Shown piece by piece: positions 8,837 to 16,543 of a stretch of 37,813 nt of DNA. Location: the NCBI RefSeq assembly GCF_030814135.1, contig NZ_JAUSUQ010000018.1:1-37813 (forward strand), read 5' to 3'. Origin of the DNA: Caldalkalibacillus uzonensis (GTDB lineage Bacteria > Bacillota > Bacilli > Caldalkalibacillales > Caldalkalibacillaceae). The notes below the pieces were generated by a model, which worked only from the letters and a program-made list of their open reading frames with translations, ran no database searches and was not told where the DNA came from. Position numbers and translations under genes: made by a program. Position 1 is the stretch's first letter. Each line of letters begins with the position of its first letter.

Positions 8837-9985
8837 TTAGGCATACTCCTTTTTTAACTGAGCCGCGATAATATTTTTTTGAATTTCGGAAGTGCCTTCA
8901 TAGATTTTGGTGATGCGGGCATCACGGTAATACCGCTCCACTTCAAACTCGCGAATATAACCCATCCCACCGTGAATCTGCACCGCTTTGTCAGCGACAC
9001 GGTTATACACTTCTGATCCGTACAATTTAACCATGGCAGCATCTTTGATCACGTTTTGTTTCTGGTCCACTCTCCAGGCCACCCGGTAGGTAAACCAACG
9101 CAAGGTTTCAATGTCAACGGCCATCTCGGCCAGCATATGCTGGATGGCTTGAATCTCAATTAAGGGTTTGCCGAACTGCACCCTTTCCTGGGCATAGGCC
9201 ATGCATAAGTCCAGCAGCTTTTGGGCAGACCCCAAGTTTCTGGCTGCCAAGCCAGCACGGCCATTGGCTAAAATTTTCAGAGCATTGACATAGCCTTGCC
9301 CCTCTCCTCCCAAGACGTTTTCAACCGGTACTTCCAGATCTTCAAAAATCAATTCGGCCACCTTGGAGCCGCGGAGACCCATCTTTTGCTCAATTTTGCC
9401 AAGTTTAAAACCCGGGAAGTCTTTTTCCACTATAAAGGAGGTAATCCCCTTTGGCCCTTTATCCGGATCAGTGACAGCCATTACTGTAAAAATATCGGCA
9501 ATAGGGGCATTGGTAATGAAAATTTTGGACCCATTCAAAATATATTTATCCCCTTTGCGTACGGCCCTTGTTTTCAGGTTATAAGCATGGGAGCCGGCGC
9601 TTGGTTCAGTCAGGGCAAAAGCCCCCAACCGCGCTCCACTGGCCATATCAGGCAAATACTTTTTCTTTTGTTCCTCCGTGCCCATTTCCACAATCCCTAC
9701 CGTGCCAATGCCGGTATGGGCCCCAATCACTGTGGTGTAACCGTTATGGGTCTTGCCCAGCTCCTCATAAATGAGGCATTTATCCAGCATGCTGAGACCC
9801 AGTCCACCGTATTCCTCGGGGATACTGATGCCAAACAGCCCCATTTCTTTGGACATTTCCAGAATATGCTCCGGTAGTTCATTTTCCTCTTCAATGGTCT
9901 GGGCTTCGGGATCAACCACATTGGTGATAAAATCTTGCACATTCTTTTTGATCGCTAAAATTTCTTCTGAAAAATTAAAATCCAC
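8837..9985 (-). CDS. Acyl-CoA dehydrogenase, short-chain type
   Basis: A 382-residue acyl-CoA dehydrogenase closely related to the one at 5866-7014. Motifs are FALTEPSAGSHAYNLKT, RVQFGKPLIEIQ, QIHGGMGYIREFEVERYYRDARI and E363 in YEGTSEIQ. In signature 1 the usual SAGSDA is SAGSHA; the aspartate to histidine change lies near the FAD/substrate site and may tune specificity. It follows the 3-hydroxyacyl-CoA dehydrogenase of unit B. The pair gives unit B two beta-oxidation steps of its own, separate from unit A. Confidence 0.93.
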   Translation of the reverse strand: MDFNFSEEILAIKKNVQDFITNVVDPEAQTIEEENELPEHILEMSKEMGLFGISIPEEYGGLGLSMLDKCLIYEELGKTHNGYTTVIGAHTGIGTVGIVEMGTEEQKKKYLPDMASGARLGAFALTEPSAGSHAYNLKTRAVRKGDKYILNGSKIFITNAPIADIFTVMAVTDPDKGPKGITSFIVEKDFPGFKLGKIEQKMGLRGSKVAELIFEDLEVPVENVLGGEGQGYVNALKILANGRAGLAARNLGSAQKLLDLCMAYAQERVQFGKPLIEIQAIQHMLAEMAVDIETLRWFTYRVAWRVDQKQNVIKDAAMVKLYGSEVYNRVADKAVQIHGGMGYIREFEVERYYRDARITKIYEGTSEIQKNIIAAQLKKEYA

Positions 9986-10055
9986 TCCAATCCCCTCCTA
10001 AGTTGGTTATATTTCCGTAGTCTGTATGGGTTCTTCTGTCTCAGTTTGTGTCTCT

Positions 10056-10916
10056 CTATTGATCTTGTCTATTCTCGTAATTGTAAAATCCTCTCCCTGA
10101 TTTGCGTCCTAACCGACCGGCTTTTACGTATTTAACTAACAACGGACACGGACGGTACTTTTCCCCTAAGGTCTGATACAAATATTCCATGTTGCGCAGG
10201 CGGGTGTCCAGTCCTACCAAATCAGCTAGTTCCAATGGCCCCATGGGATGGTTCAATCCCAGTTTCATCGCCTTGTCAATATCCTCTGCCGAAGCCACGC
10301 CTTCCATCAGCATGTTCATCGCTTCATTGCCGATTAAACAGTTCATGCGGCTGGTGACGAACCCGGGAAATTCATTCACTTCCACCGTTTCTTTACCCAT
10401 GCGGCTGCCCACCTGTTTAGCCAGTTCTACTGTCTCATCTGAAGTATCCAGTCCCCGGATAATTTCAATCAGTTTCATTTTGTGGACCGGGTTAAAGAAG
10501 TGCATGGCCACACATTTATCGGGACGTGAAGTCTGGGCTGCAATCTCTGTCGGACTCATTGTTGATGTATTGGTGGCCAATACCGTATGCGGCGGGCAGA
10601 TCTGATCTAATTTTTTAAAGACATCAATTTTGATATCCATGACTTCCAGGACAGCTTCAATGACCAGATCAGCCTCCCTGGAAGCTTTCTCAAGATTCGT
10701 TGTGTAAAAGATACGCGGCAAGGCCTCCTCCACTTGTTGCTGCTGTAGATATCCCCGCTGCACACTTTTGCTCATTTCCTGCTCAATATCATTTTTAGCT
10801 TTGTCTAGAGCTGCTTCATTAATATCTTGCAAATAGACATTAAAGCCGGCCAGGGCGCCAACGTAAGCGATGCCCCTGCCCATGACACCTGCGCCAACAA
10901 CAGCCAGGTTTCTCAT
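10056..10916 (-). CDS. 3-hydroxyacyl-CoA dehydrogenase
   Basis: Second NAD-dependent 3-hydroxyacyl-CoA dehydrogenase of the window, about 286 residues. It has the Rossmann motif VVGAGVMGRGIA, the substrate and catalytic segment AMHFFNPVHKMKLIEII, the linker NEFPGFVTSRMNCLIGNEA and the C-terminal GRKSGRGFYNYE. The open frame begins 18 bases earlier, but AAAAGGAG lies inside that stretch with good spacing to the double ATG at 10914-10919, so one of those is the likely start. It lies between the TRAP permease and an acyl-CoA dehydrogenase, linking uptake to oxidation in unit B. Confidence 0.92.
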   Translation of the reverse strand: MRNLAVVGAGVMGRGIAYVGALAGFNVYLQDINEAALDKAKNDIEQEMSKSVQRGYLQQQQVEEALPRIFYTTNLEKASREADLVIEAVLEVMDIKIDVFKKLDQICPPHTVLATNTSTMSPTEIAAQTSRPDKCVAMHFFNPVHKMKLIEIIRGLDTSDETVELAKQVGSRMGKETVEVNEFPGFVTSRMNCLIGNEAMNMLMEGVASAEDIDKAMKLGLNHPMGPLELADLVGLDTRLRNMEYLYQTLGEKYRPCPLLVKYVKAGRLGRKSGRGFYNYENRQDQ

Positions 10917-10940
10917 CATACCACTCCTTTTCATCTCTTT

Positions 10941-12938
10941 TTATAACGACTTTATATCATGCTGTGACTTGGTTTGTTTGATACGGGCCGACCATTGGGC
11001 CACACAAACACCAAATAACAAAATGACACCAATAATACTGGCAACGATGCTGGTTGTGACCAAGAACAAGGATGAAACCAGTAAAAGTACTCTTTGCCAC
11101 AGGGATGTTCCTGTTACTAAATAACCTTGAATACAAGAGGCAAAAGAAACCAACCCTAAAGCAGCCGTCACTAATCCAATGATGATATCAGCTGTGCTTC
11201 CTTCTAAAATCAGAGCCGGCTTATACACCAACATGTAAGGAATGATAAATCCAGCCATCCCGATACGCAGTGACTGAAAAGCAGTTTTTAACGGATCGCC
11301 GCCCGCTATTCCGGCCGTGATGTAAGATGTAATGGCCACTGGCGGTGTAATCCCTGACATAATTCCGAAATAAAAGACAAAGAAATGGGCTGAAATAACT
11401 GGCACACCGATTTGGACCAATCCTCCCACGGCTACAGTGGCTAAAATCACATATGCCGAAATGGTGGGCATGCCCATGCCTAAAATAATAGAAGCCAACA
11501 TGATCATCAGTAACATAGGCAGTAATTCACCGCCTGACAATTCGATGGCAAAGCGGGAAAAACGCGTGCCCAAACCGGTCATAATTATCGATCCAGCGAT
11601 AATGCCGGCCCCTGCACATGCCATGACAGTAGAGATGGAGTTACGAATACCAGCCTCTAAGGCGGCTAACAGTTCAATCATACTTAACCTTGTTTCTTTT
11701 CTTAAAAGACTTAAAACAAAGACTGAAATAATAGCCCACAATCCAGCCATCATCGGACTGTAGCCCTTAACCATCATGAAGATGATGATAAACAGAGGCA
11801 GGATTAAATAACCTCTGGAATAAAGAACAGTCCATAGATTGGGTAGCTGCTCCCTAGGAATGCCTTCCAATCCTTGTTTCCTTGCCTGCAAGTAAATAAC
11901 GATCCCTGCCACTAGAAAGTAGAGAACGGCAGGTGCAAGGGCATAGCCTGCGATCTGTATATATGGAATGCCTGTATATTCGGCCATAATAAAGGCCGAA
12001 GCCCCCATGATAGGAGGCATGATTTGCCCGCCCTGGGAAGCAACTGCCTCTACAGCCCCGGAAAAATTACAACTGTAGCCCACCTTCTTCATCAGCGGAA
12101 TCGTAAAAGAGCCGGTCATGGTAGCATTGGCGGCACCGTTTCCCGTAATGGTCGCCATCATGCCACTGGACAAAACGGAGGCTAAGGCGGGCCCACCCCG
12201 AAAACGACCGGTCAAGGCAAACGCCAATTCGATGAAAAATTGTCCAGCCCCTGTACGCAACAACAAGGCAGCAAAGAGCAAAAAGAGAATCAATATAGTA
12301 GATGCCACATAGATCGGATCGGAGAAAATGCCATTTGTCGTAATAAACATCGTGTCCGTCATTCTTCGGTAACTAAATCCTTGATGGCCCAAAAGTCCCG
12401 GAAACCAAGGCCCAATAAAGATATACAACCAGAAGAACAACACCAACACAGCCATAGCAAGGCCAACCGTCCGGCGTACACCCTCGATCACCAGTGCCAC
12501 CATGGTCGTGGCGACAAGTTTATCGAGGAGAGATGGATTTCCTTGCCGGAGGGACACCTCTGGATAAGAGAAATAGACAAAAAGCAAGATGAAAATGGAA
12601 AGAACAAGGGGTAATCCATCGAACAGCCAGTGCCACTGTTTATTCCCTTTTTTATACGGGACATAACTGAAACACAAAATGAGCAATACTGAGGTAAATA
12701 CCGCCCGGTGCTGCCAGGACGGCAGACCGCCAAAAGCAGCAGAATAAATAATGTAAATGGCCAAACAAATAGCCAACAGAGCGGTCGCCAACCGAGCCAC
12801 CCTTGTCAAAACAGAAACTTGATCAGGGTTATAAATGGCCTTATCTATGTTGGTTGTCAGGGATTCTTTTTCCATGGATAAATCAATTTTTTTTGCTGTA
12901 TCCTTGGCCAGGCCCTTGTTGTTTCTTTGCGCCATCAT
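10941..12938 (-). CDS. TRAP transporter permease, fused 4TM/12TM type
   Basis: A 665-residue integral membrane protein in which the small (DctQ-like) and large (DctM-like) TRAP subunits are joined, as is normal for TAXI-type systems. The first ~50 residues are cytoplasmic and hydrophilic. The DctM part carries the conserved glycine-rich stretches GNGAANATMTGSFTIPLMKK, QGGQIMPPIMGASAFIMAEY and ILGMGMPTISAYVI. It uses an ion gradient to import an organic acid delivered by the lipoprotein encoded just upstream (13044-14066). The permease at 16544-18508 is a full-length paralogue. Substrate unknown; co-transcribed acyl-CoA enzymes suggest a carboxylate that is activated to a CoA ester. Confidence 0.92.
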   Translation of the reverse strand: MMAQRNNKGLAKDTAKKIDLSMEKESLTTNIDKAIYNPDQVSVLTRVARLATALLAICLAIYIIYSAAFGGLPSWQHRAVFTSVLLILCFSYVPYKKGNKQWHWLFDGLPLVLSIFILLFVYFSYPEVSLRQGNPSLLDKLVATTMVALVIEGVRRTVGLAMAVLVLFFWLYIFIGPWFPGLLGHQGFSYRRMTDTMFITTNGIFSDPIYVASTILILFLLFAALLLRTGAGQFFIELAFALTGRFRGGPALASVLSSGMMATITGNGAANATMTGSFTIPLMKKVGYSCNFSGAVEAVASQGGQIMPPIMGASAFIMAEYTGIPYIQIAGYALAPAVLYFLVAGIVIYLQARKQGLEGIPREQLPNLWTVLYSRGYLILPLFIIIFMMVKGYSPMMAGLWAIISVFVLSLLRKETRLSMIELLAALEAGIRNSISTVMACAGAGIIAGSIIMTGLGTRFSRFAIELSGGELLPMLLMIMLASIILGMGMPTISAYVILATVAVGGLVQIGVPVISAHFFVFYFGIMSGITPPVAITSYITAGIAGGDPLKTAFQSLRIGMAGFIIPYMLVYKPALILEGSTADIIIGLVTAALGLVSFASCIQGYLVTGTSLWQRVLLLVSSLFLVTTSIVASIIGVILLFGVCVAQWSARIKQTKSQHDIKSL

Positions 12939-13022
12939 ACCTGTCCCCCTGTCACAAACTTATACACATCACAACCCATATTTCAGAAACACCTGTTCTG
13001 CCCAAGGCAAGATTGAGTGAAG

Positions 13023-13041
13023 AAGGGGGACATCCCCCCTT
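13023..13041 (-). promoter_or_regulatory. GC-rich hairpin between TAXI and TRAP genes (unit B)
   Basis: AAGGGGG and CCCCCTT form a seven-base stem with a five-base loop, starting three bases after the TAXI stop codon. No T-run follows. Such hairpins commonly protect the upstream message end, giving more binding protein than permease. A similar element sits at the same place in unit C. Confidence 0.55.
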
Positions 13042-13043
13042 AC

Positions 13044-14066
13044 TTACTCAGCTACACCAATTTCCTTGTAATAGCGTAAAGCTCCTGGGTGGATATTCTC
13101 CTCTGGATTGACGATTTCGGTATAGCCACGCTCTGCATCCATCCATTGGCCCCTACCCGGTTGTTCATCCCGGATACGTTCAAGGTTTTCCCACAGTGCC
13201 TTGGTCATTTGGTACACAATCTCCTCGTCCATATCCTTATGCACGATGAGGATGGACATGGTTACCACCGTCGGTATATCTTCTGTTTGGTTGCGATAAG
13301 TGCCGGCAGGAATCACCATATCTACGGTATAGCCATAACCCGCTTCATCAAGGGCTTGCAAGACATCATCCGGTATAGGCAGCGGGCGTACCGGACGGCT
13401 GGCATCAATTTCACTCAGACCAACAACTTCGGGGGCTCCTCCCTGGACGACCATATCAATGATACCGTCCCTTAGTTGTGTGGCCGCATCTGAATAACTG
13501 CCATATGAAATGCGCACACCAAGCTTCTCCAGGTCCTCATAAGTATAGCCCATCGCTTCAAAAACTCTGCGGGTCGTCAATTCGCTGGCATCACCTGGAT
13601 TGCCAGGGATCGTGTGTCCCCCTTGCTGAATAAAATCTTCTAAGCTTTGGATTGGACTATCATCCATGACAACAAAATTCCACCAAGCCGGATACAGGGC
13701 CCCAATAGCCTGGACATTCTCTTGTACCTCCCCTTCAAAGACACCGGTTCCCTGAACAGCATCGGCAAAGTCGGAAGCAAAGGCAAATCCTGACTGGGCA
13801 TCCTCTCCCCGATTAACCTCACGGATATTGCCTATAGCCCCTCCCTCCACGACAGTTACATTAAAGTTTTCCATTTCATCCATCCAAATGTCAGCAAAGA
13901 GTACGGACATAGGATACCAGCCTGAACCTGTTGGGCCGCTGATGTGAGCGTGATTAATCGGTCCTTGTCCCCCGGTCCCTTCACTACCGCCGCACCCAGC
14001 CAGAACAATCATCATTCCTATAACCGAAGCAACAGATAACAACTTTGTCATGCGTTTTTTTCTCAC
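13044..14066 (-). CDS. TAXI-family TRAP transporter solute-binding lipoprotein
   Basis: A 340-residue extracytoplasmic binding protein. A basic n-region and hydrophobic segment end in the lipobox VLAGC with C25 as the lipidated residue. The mature domain begins with HISGPTGSGWYPMSVLFADI, the typical start of the TAXI group, followed by VVEGGAIGNI. The start is a GTG at 14064-14066 with an AAGGGGGA site upstream; an in-frame ATG five codons later is the alternative. It lies 100 bases downstream of the activator gene and just ahead of its cognate fused permease. Ligand unknown; known TAXI systems often bind glutamate or other carboxylates. Confidence 0.92.
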   Translation of the reverse strand: MRKKRMTKLLSVASVIGMMIVLAGCGGSEGTGGQGPINHAHISGPTGSGWYPMSVLFADIWMDEMENFNVTVVEGGAIGNIREVNRGEDAQSGFAFASDFADAVQGTGVFEGEVQENVQAIGALYPAWWNFVVMDDSPIQSLEDFIQQGGHTIPGNPGDASELTTRRVFEAMGYTYEDLEKLGVRISYGSYSDAATQLRDGIIDMVVQGGAPEVVGLSEIDASRPVRPLPIPDDVLQALDEAGYGYTVDMVIPAGTYRNQTEDIPTVVTMSILIVHKDMDEEIVYQMTKALWENLERIRDEQPGRGQWMDAERGYTEIVNPEENIHPGALRYYKEIGVAE

Positions 14067-14166
14067 CTACGAGTCCCCCTTATGTTTTAGCTATAAAAAT
14101 ACGTCAATGTCTCCGATCCATCGCTGTTGATCAATTTACCATCCCTACTTATGTACTGTCAGCCCA

Positions 14167-16242
14167 TCACCCCCTCTTCATCTCTTGCCAGTCTACATCT
14201 CTGAACTTCTGCATTTTTCTGACAATGGTTGACTGATTCACCTGTAACAGGCGGGCCATACTTCTTGTGTTATTACAAAGCTTCAATGTCTTTTTGATCA
14301 GCTGCTTTTCCACTTCATCTACAGCTTCTTTCAAGGGCATGATCCCGTTCACATGAATCAGATTGTGTTCATTCTCTGTTGTAAAAGTGTCCAAGACCTG
14401 TTGTACATCCTTCTTTTTAATCTTTGGAGAAGAAACAGTGACGATAAGCCGTTCAACCACATTGACCAGCTCTCTCACATTACCCGGCCAGTGGTATTGT
14501 GTTAAAACTTGAATGGCTTCCTCTGAGAAAACCTTCTCCATGTTGTATTGCTCATTAAACTTATGCTGAAAGAGATTAACGAGAAGGGGAATATCCTCGA
14601 TGCGTTCCCGTAAGGGCGGTACTTTAATGGGCACAACATTAAGACGGTAAAATAAGTCCGGTCTGAACCGTCCTTCCTTCACTAAGCTTTCCAGGTCCCT
14701 ATTGGTGGCAGCAACAATACGCACATCCACCTTTTTGGGCTTGACCCCTCCTACCCGGATAATCTCCTTCTCTTGCAAAACACGTAACAGTTTGACTTGC
14801 AATTGCAGAGGGAGTTCCCCAATTTCATCCAAGAAAATAGTTCCTTTGTGAGCCACTTCAAATAAACCTTCTTTTCCCTTGCGGTTAGCACCGGTAAAAG
14901 CCCCTGCCTCATAACCAAACAATTCCGATTCCAACAATTGTTCGGGAATGGCACCGCAGTTAATTTTAATGAACTTGTGCCTGCTCCGGGGGCTCAGACG
15001 GTGTAACAGATTGGCGATCTCTTCTTTTCCTGCGCCCGATTCCCCAAGGATCAGAACCGTTGAATCCACCTTGGCAATCTGCTGAATGCTTTCCAGTATC
15101 TTTTTCATGGCAGCAGAATGAGCCACAAATTTGTGTCCCTGTGTTTTCTCTTCCTCCAGCTGGAGGATATAACGTTTGGTCTCATCCAGTTCACGGCGCA
15201 GATTATCCAGCTCTGTAATATCTCTAATGTTAATGACCACCCTTTTAATCTTTGTTTTAAACTTAACTGGCGTCCCGGTGATCATTAATAAATTGTTTTT
15301 AGTATGGTTTCTTTCAATCACTGTCACCGTATCTTCTTTTTCTTTTACCAGGGAAATAATAGAAGACTGGAGGCAAGTGCCTACCAATTCCCCGTAATGC
15401 TGGGGTCTGTTTTTCAAGCCTAAAATCCGGCACAAAGCTTTATTGGTACGGATAATGTTCCCCCGTTCGTCGGTGATCATAATGGCGTCATAGGAGGATT
15501 CCAGTACCGTATCCAGCTCATACAACAGATTTTTAACACTGGACAATTCCTGAGAGATAAACTCAATTTCTGATATATCCTGAAAGACGCCTACCGCCCC
15601 GACAACTTTACCCCCTTGAAAGATAGGCGTCCGGTTGGTAATATACTTGCGGTTACCCACCTGATACTTCTCTGTGTGGGGCTTGCCCGTTTTAACAACG
15701 TCAAGCAATCCACTGGGAGCCACCACCTCATTTAAGTGCCGGCCTAACGCTTTTTCTTTCGTTGTCCCGGCCATCTTTTCCGCCGCTGGATTAATAGAGG
15801 TGATACATCCTCGCTCATCAATAGACAAGATGCCATTGTGGGCGGAGTTAAAAATGGCATCCAAATGCCCCAGCTGTTCCTGTACTTCTTCTTTAAATTT
15901 TTCTAAGAGAAGTGTGCGGGTTGTAAAACCTGTCACCTGTTCCCTGTCATTTTTAACGGGTAAGATAGACTCTGCCCGATCAATGATATCTCTAATCAAC
16001 GCATGCTCATAAAGGCTGTGAGCACAGGGAATCATCACCTGTTTAATGGTTTTGCCCCCTTGAGCTAAACCATTGATTAACGCAAGCTCATCAATCATGC
16101 CAACCAGTTGCTGGTGGTCATTAAATACGAGAGCCCCTTTCAACTGATGTTGAGTAAAATAATGGGCGGCATCGACAAGCAGATCATCAGTGTAAAATCG
16201 GAAATTGGTACGAATCATGGCGTCCTTGACCCTTAAGAACAT
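14167..16242 (-). CDS. Sigma-54-dependent transcriptional activator with CBS and PAS sensors
   Basis: A roughly 690-residue enhancer-binding protein. In the open-frame numbering (694 residues) the order is two CBS-like repeats (about 7-65 and 67-122), PAS (about 128-230), PAS (about 245-350), an AAA+ ATPase, then a Fis-type HTH (about 657-683, NTRSMARLLQVNQSTIVRKM). The ATPase has Walker A GESGAGKE (403-410), the sigma-54 contact loop GAFTGA (450-455) and Walker B TIFLDE (471-476). The open frame starts at a GTG abutting TAGGAG, but the ATG at 16240-16242 is correctly spaced. It is preceded by its own sigma-54 promoter, a cre site and three palindromes, so autoactivation with catabolite repression is likely. 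CBS domains suggest sensing of an adenine nucleotide or CoA ester. Confidence 0.94.
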   Translation of the reverse strand: MFLRVKDAMIRTNFRFYTDDLLVDAAHYFTQHQLKGALVFNDHQQLVGMIDELALINGLAQGGKTIKQVMIPCAHSLYEHALIRDIIDRAESILPVKNDREQVTGFTTRTLLLEKFKEEVQEQLGHLDAIFNSAHNGILSIDERGCITSINPAAEKMAGTTKEKALGRHLNEVVAPSGLLDVVKTGKPHTEKYQVGNRKYITNRTPIFQGGKVVGAVGVFQDISEIEFISQELSSVKNLLYELDTVLESSYDAIMITDERGNIIRTNKALCRILGLKNRPQHYGELVGTCLQSSIISLVKEKEDTVTVIERNHTKNNLLMITGTPVKFKTKIKRVVINIRDITELDNLRRELDETKRYILQLEEEKTQGHKFVAHSAAMKKILESIQQIAKVDSTVLILGESGAGKEEIANLLHRLSPRSRHKFIKINCGAIPEQLLESELFGYEAGAFTGANRKGKEGLFEVAHKGTIFLDEIGELPLQLQVKLLRVLQEKEIIRVGGVKPKKVDVRIVAATNRDLESLVKEGRFRPDLFYRLNVVPIKVPPLRERIEDIPLLVNLFQHKFNEQYNMEKVFSEEAIQVLTQYHWPGNVRELVNVVERLIVTVSSPKIKKKDVQQVLDTFTTENEHNLIHVNGIMPLKEAVDEVEKQLIKKTLKLCNNTRSMARLLQVNQSTIVRKMQKFRDVDWQEMKRG

Positions 16243-16263
16243 CCCCATCACTCCTACAAAGCG

Positions 16264-16277
16264 TTAAAACGCTTTCA
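16264..16277 (-). promoter_or_regulatory. Putative CcpA cre site at the activator's transcription start
   Basis: The minus strand reads TGAAAGCGTTTTAA, which fits 13 of 14 positions of the Bacillus cre consensus TGWAARCGYTWWCW. It lies inside a larger inverted repeat at 16258-16275 (AAAGCGTT and AACGCTTT). The predicted sigma-54 start site falls at about 16277, so bound CcpA would block initiation. Confidence 0.6.
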
Positions 16278-16287
16278 GTTTTTATCT

Positions 16288-16304
16288 TGCAAGAACCATG
16301 CCAA
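16288..16304 (-). promoter_or_regulatory. Sigma-54 (-24/-12) promoter of unit B
   Basis: The minus strand reads TTGGCATG-GTTC-TTGCA. GG at 16302-16301 and GC at 16290-16289 have the required ten-base gap. The predicted start is near 16277, giving a leader of about 35 bases to the ATG at 16242. It drives the gene for the activator itself. Confidence 0.82.
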
Positions 16305-16365
16305 ACCCCTAGACAGCTTAAACTGTGAATATAAGTTGGATTTATGTGATTTAATGTGAATTTTA

Positions 16366-16383
16366 TGATGTTATATCGCATCA
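16366..16383. promoter_or_regulatory. Putative activator site (degenerate) upstream of unit B
   Basis: Reads TGATGTT-ATAT-CGCATCA, three mismatches from TGATGCA-N4-TGCATCA. It is centred 19 bases from the next site, close to two helical turns, so two dimers could bind the same DNA face. Confidence 0.5.
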
Positions 16384-16384
16384 A

Positions 16385-16402
16385 TGATGCTAATTTGCAT
16401 CA
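16385..16402. promoter_or_regulatory. Putative activator site upstream of unit B
   Basis: Reads TGATGCT-AATT-TGCATCA, one mismatch from the shared palindrome. Its centre is about 91 bases upstream of the -24 element. Confidence 0.6.
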
Positions 16403-16444
16403 CTATTACCATAATAAAAATAAAATTGAAAATTAGCAATTAAA

Positions 16445-16464
16445 TAGACTAAATTTAAAGTCTA
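16445..16464 (-). terminator. Possible weak terminator of unit C
   Basis: TAGACT and AGTCTA form a six-base stem around an eight-base loop. On the minus strand it is followed by a short T-rich stretch. It lies about 80 bases beyond the stop of the unit C permease gene. The stem is AT-rich and weak, so termination here is uncertain. Confidence 0.3.
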
Positions 16465-16477
16465 GTGATAAAAAAAT

Positions 16478-16497
16478 CTGATGCATATGTGCATCAG
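16478..16497. promoter_or_regulatory. Perfect activator palindrome upstream of unit B
   Basis: CTGATGCA and TGCATCAG are exact inverted repeats separated by TATG. This is the best copy of the motif shared by the three sigma-54 promoters and defines the consensus TGATGCA-N4-TGCATCA. It lies about 185 bases upstream of the unit B promoter. Confidence 0.65.
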
Positions 16498-16543
16498 TCA
16501 ACCGTTAAGCCATTAAATTCTTATTTTTAGTTTGTGTTATTTG

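Noticed and set aside
14079-14107. SigA-like promoter TTGACG-N17-CATAAG between the activator and TAXI genes
   Set aside because: The predicted start would fall only a few bases before the GTG and cut off the ribosome site, so it is unlikely to work.
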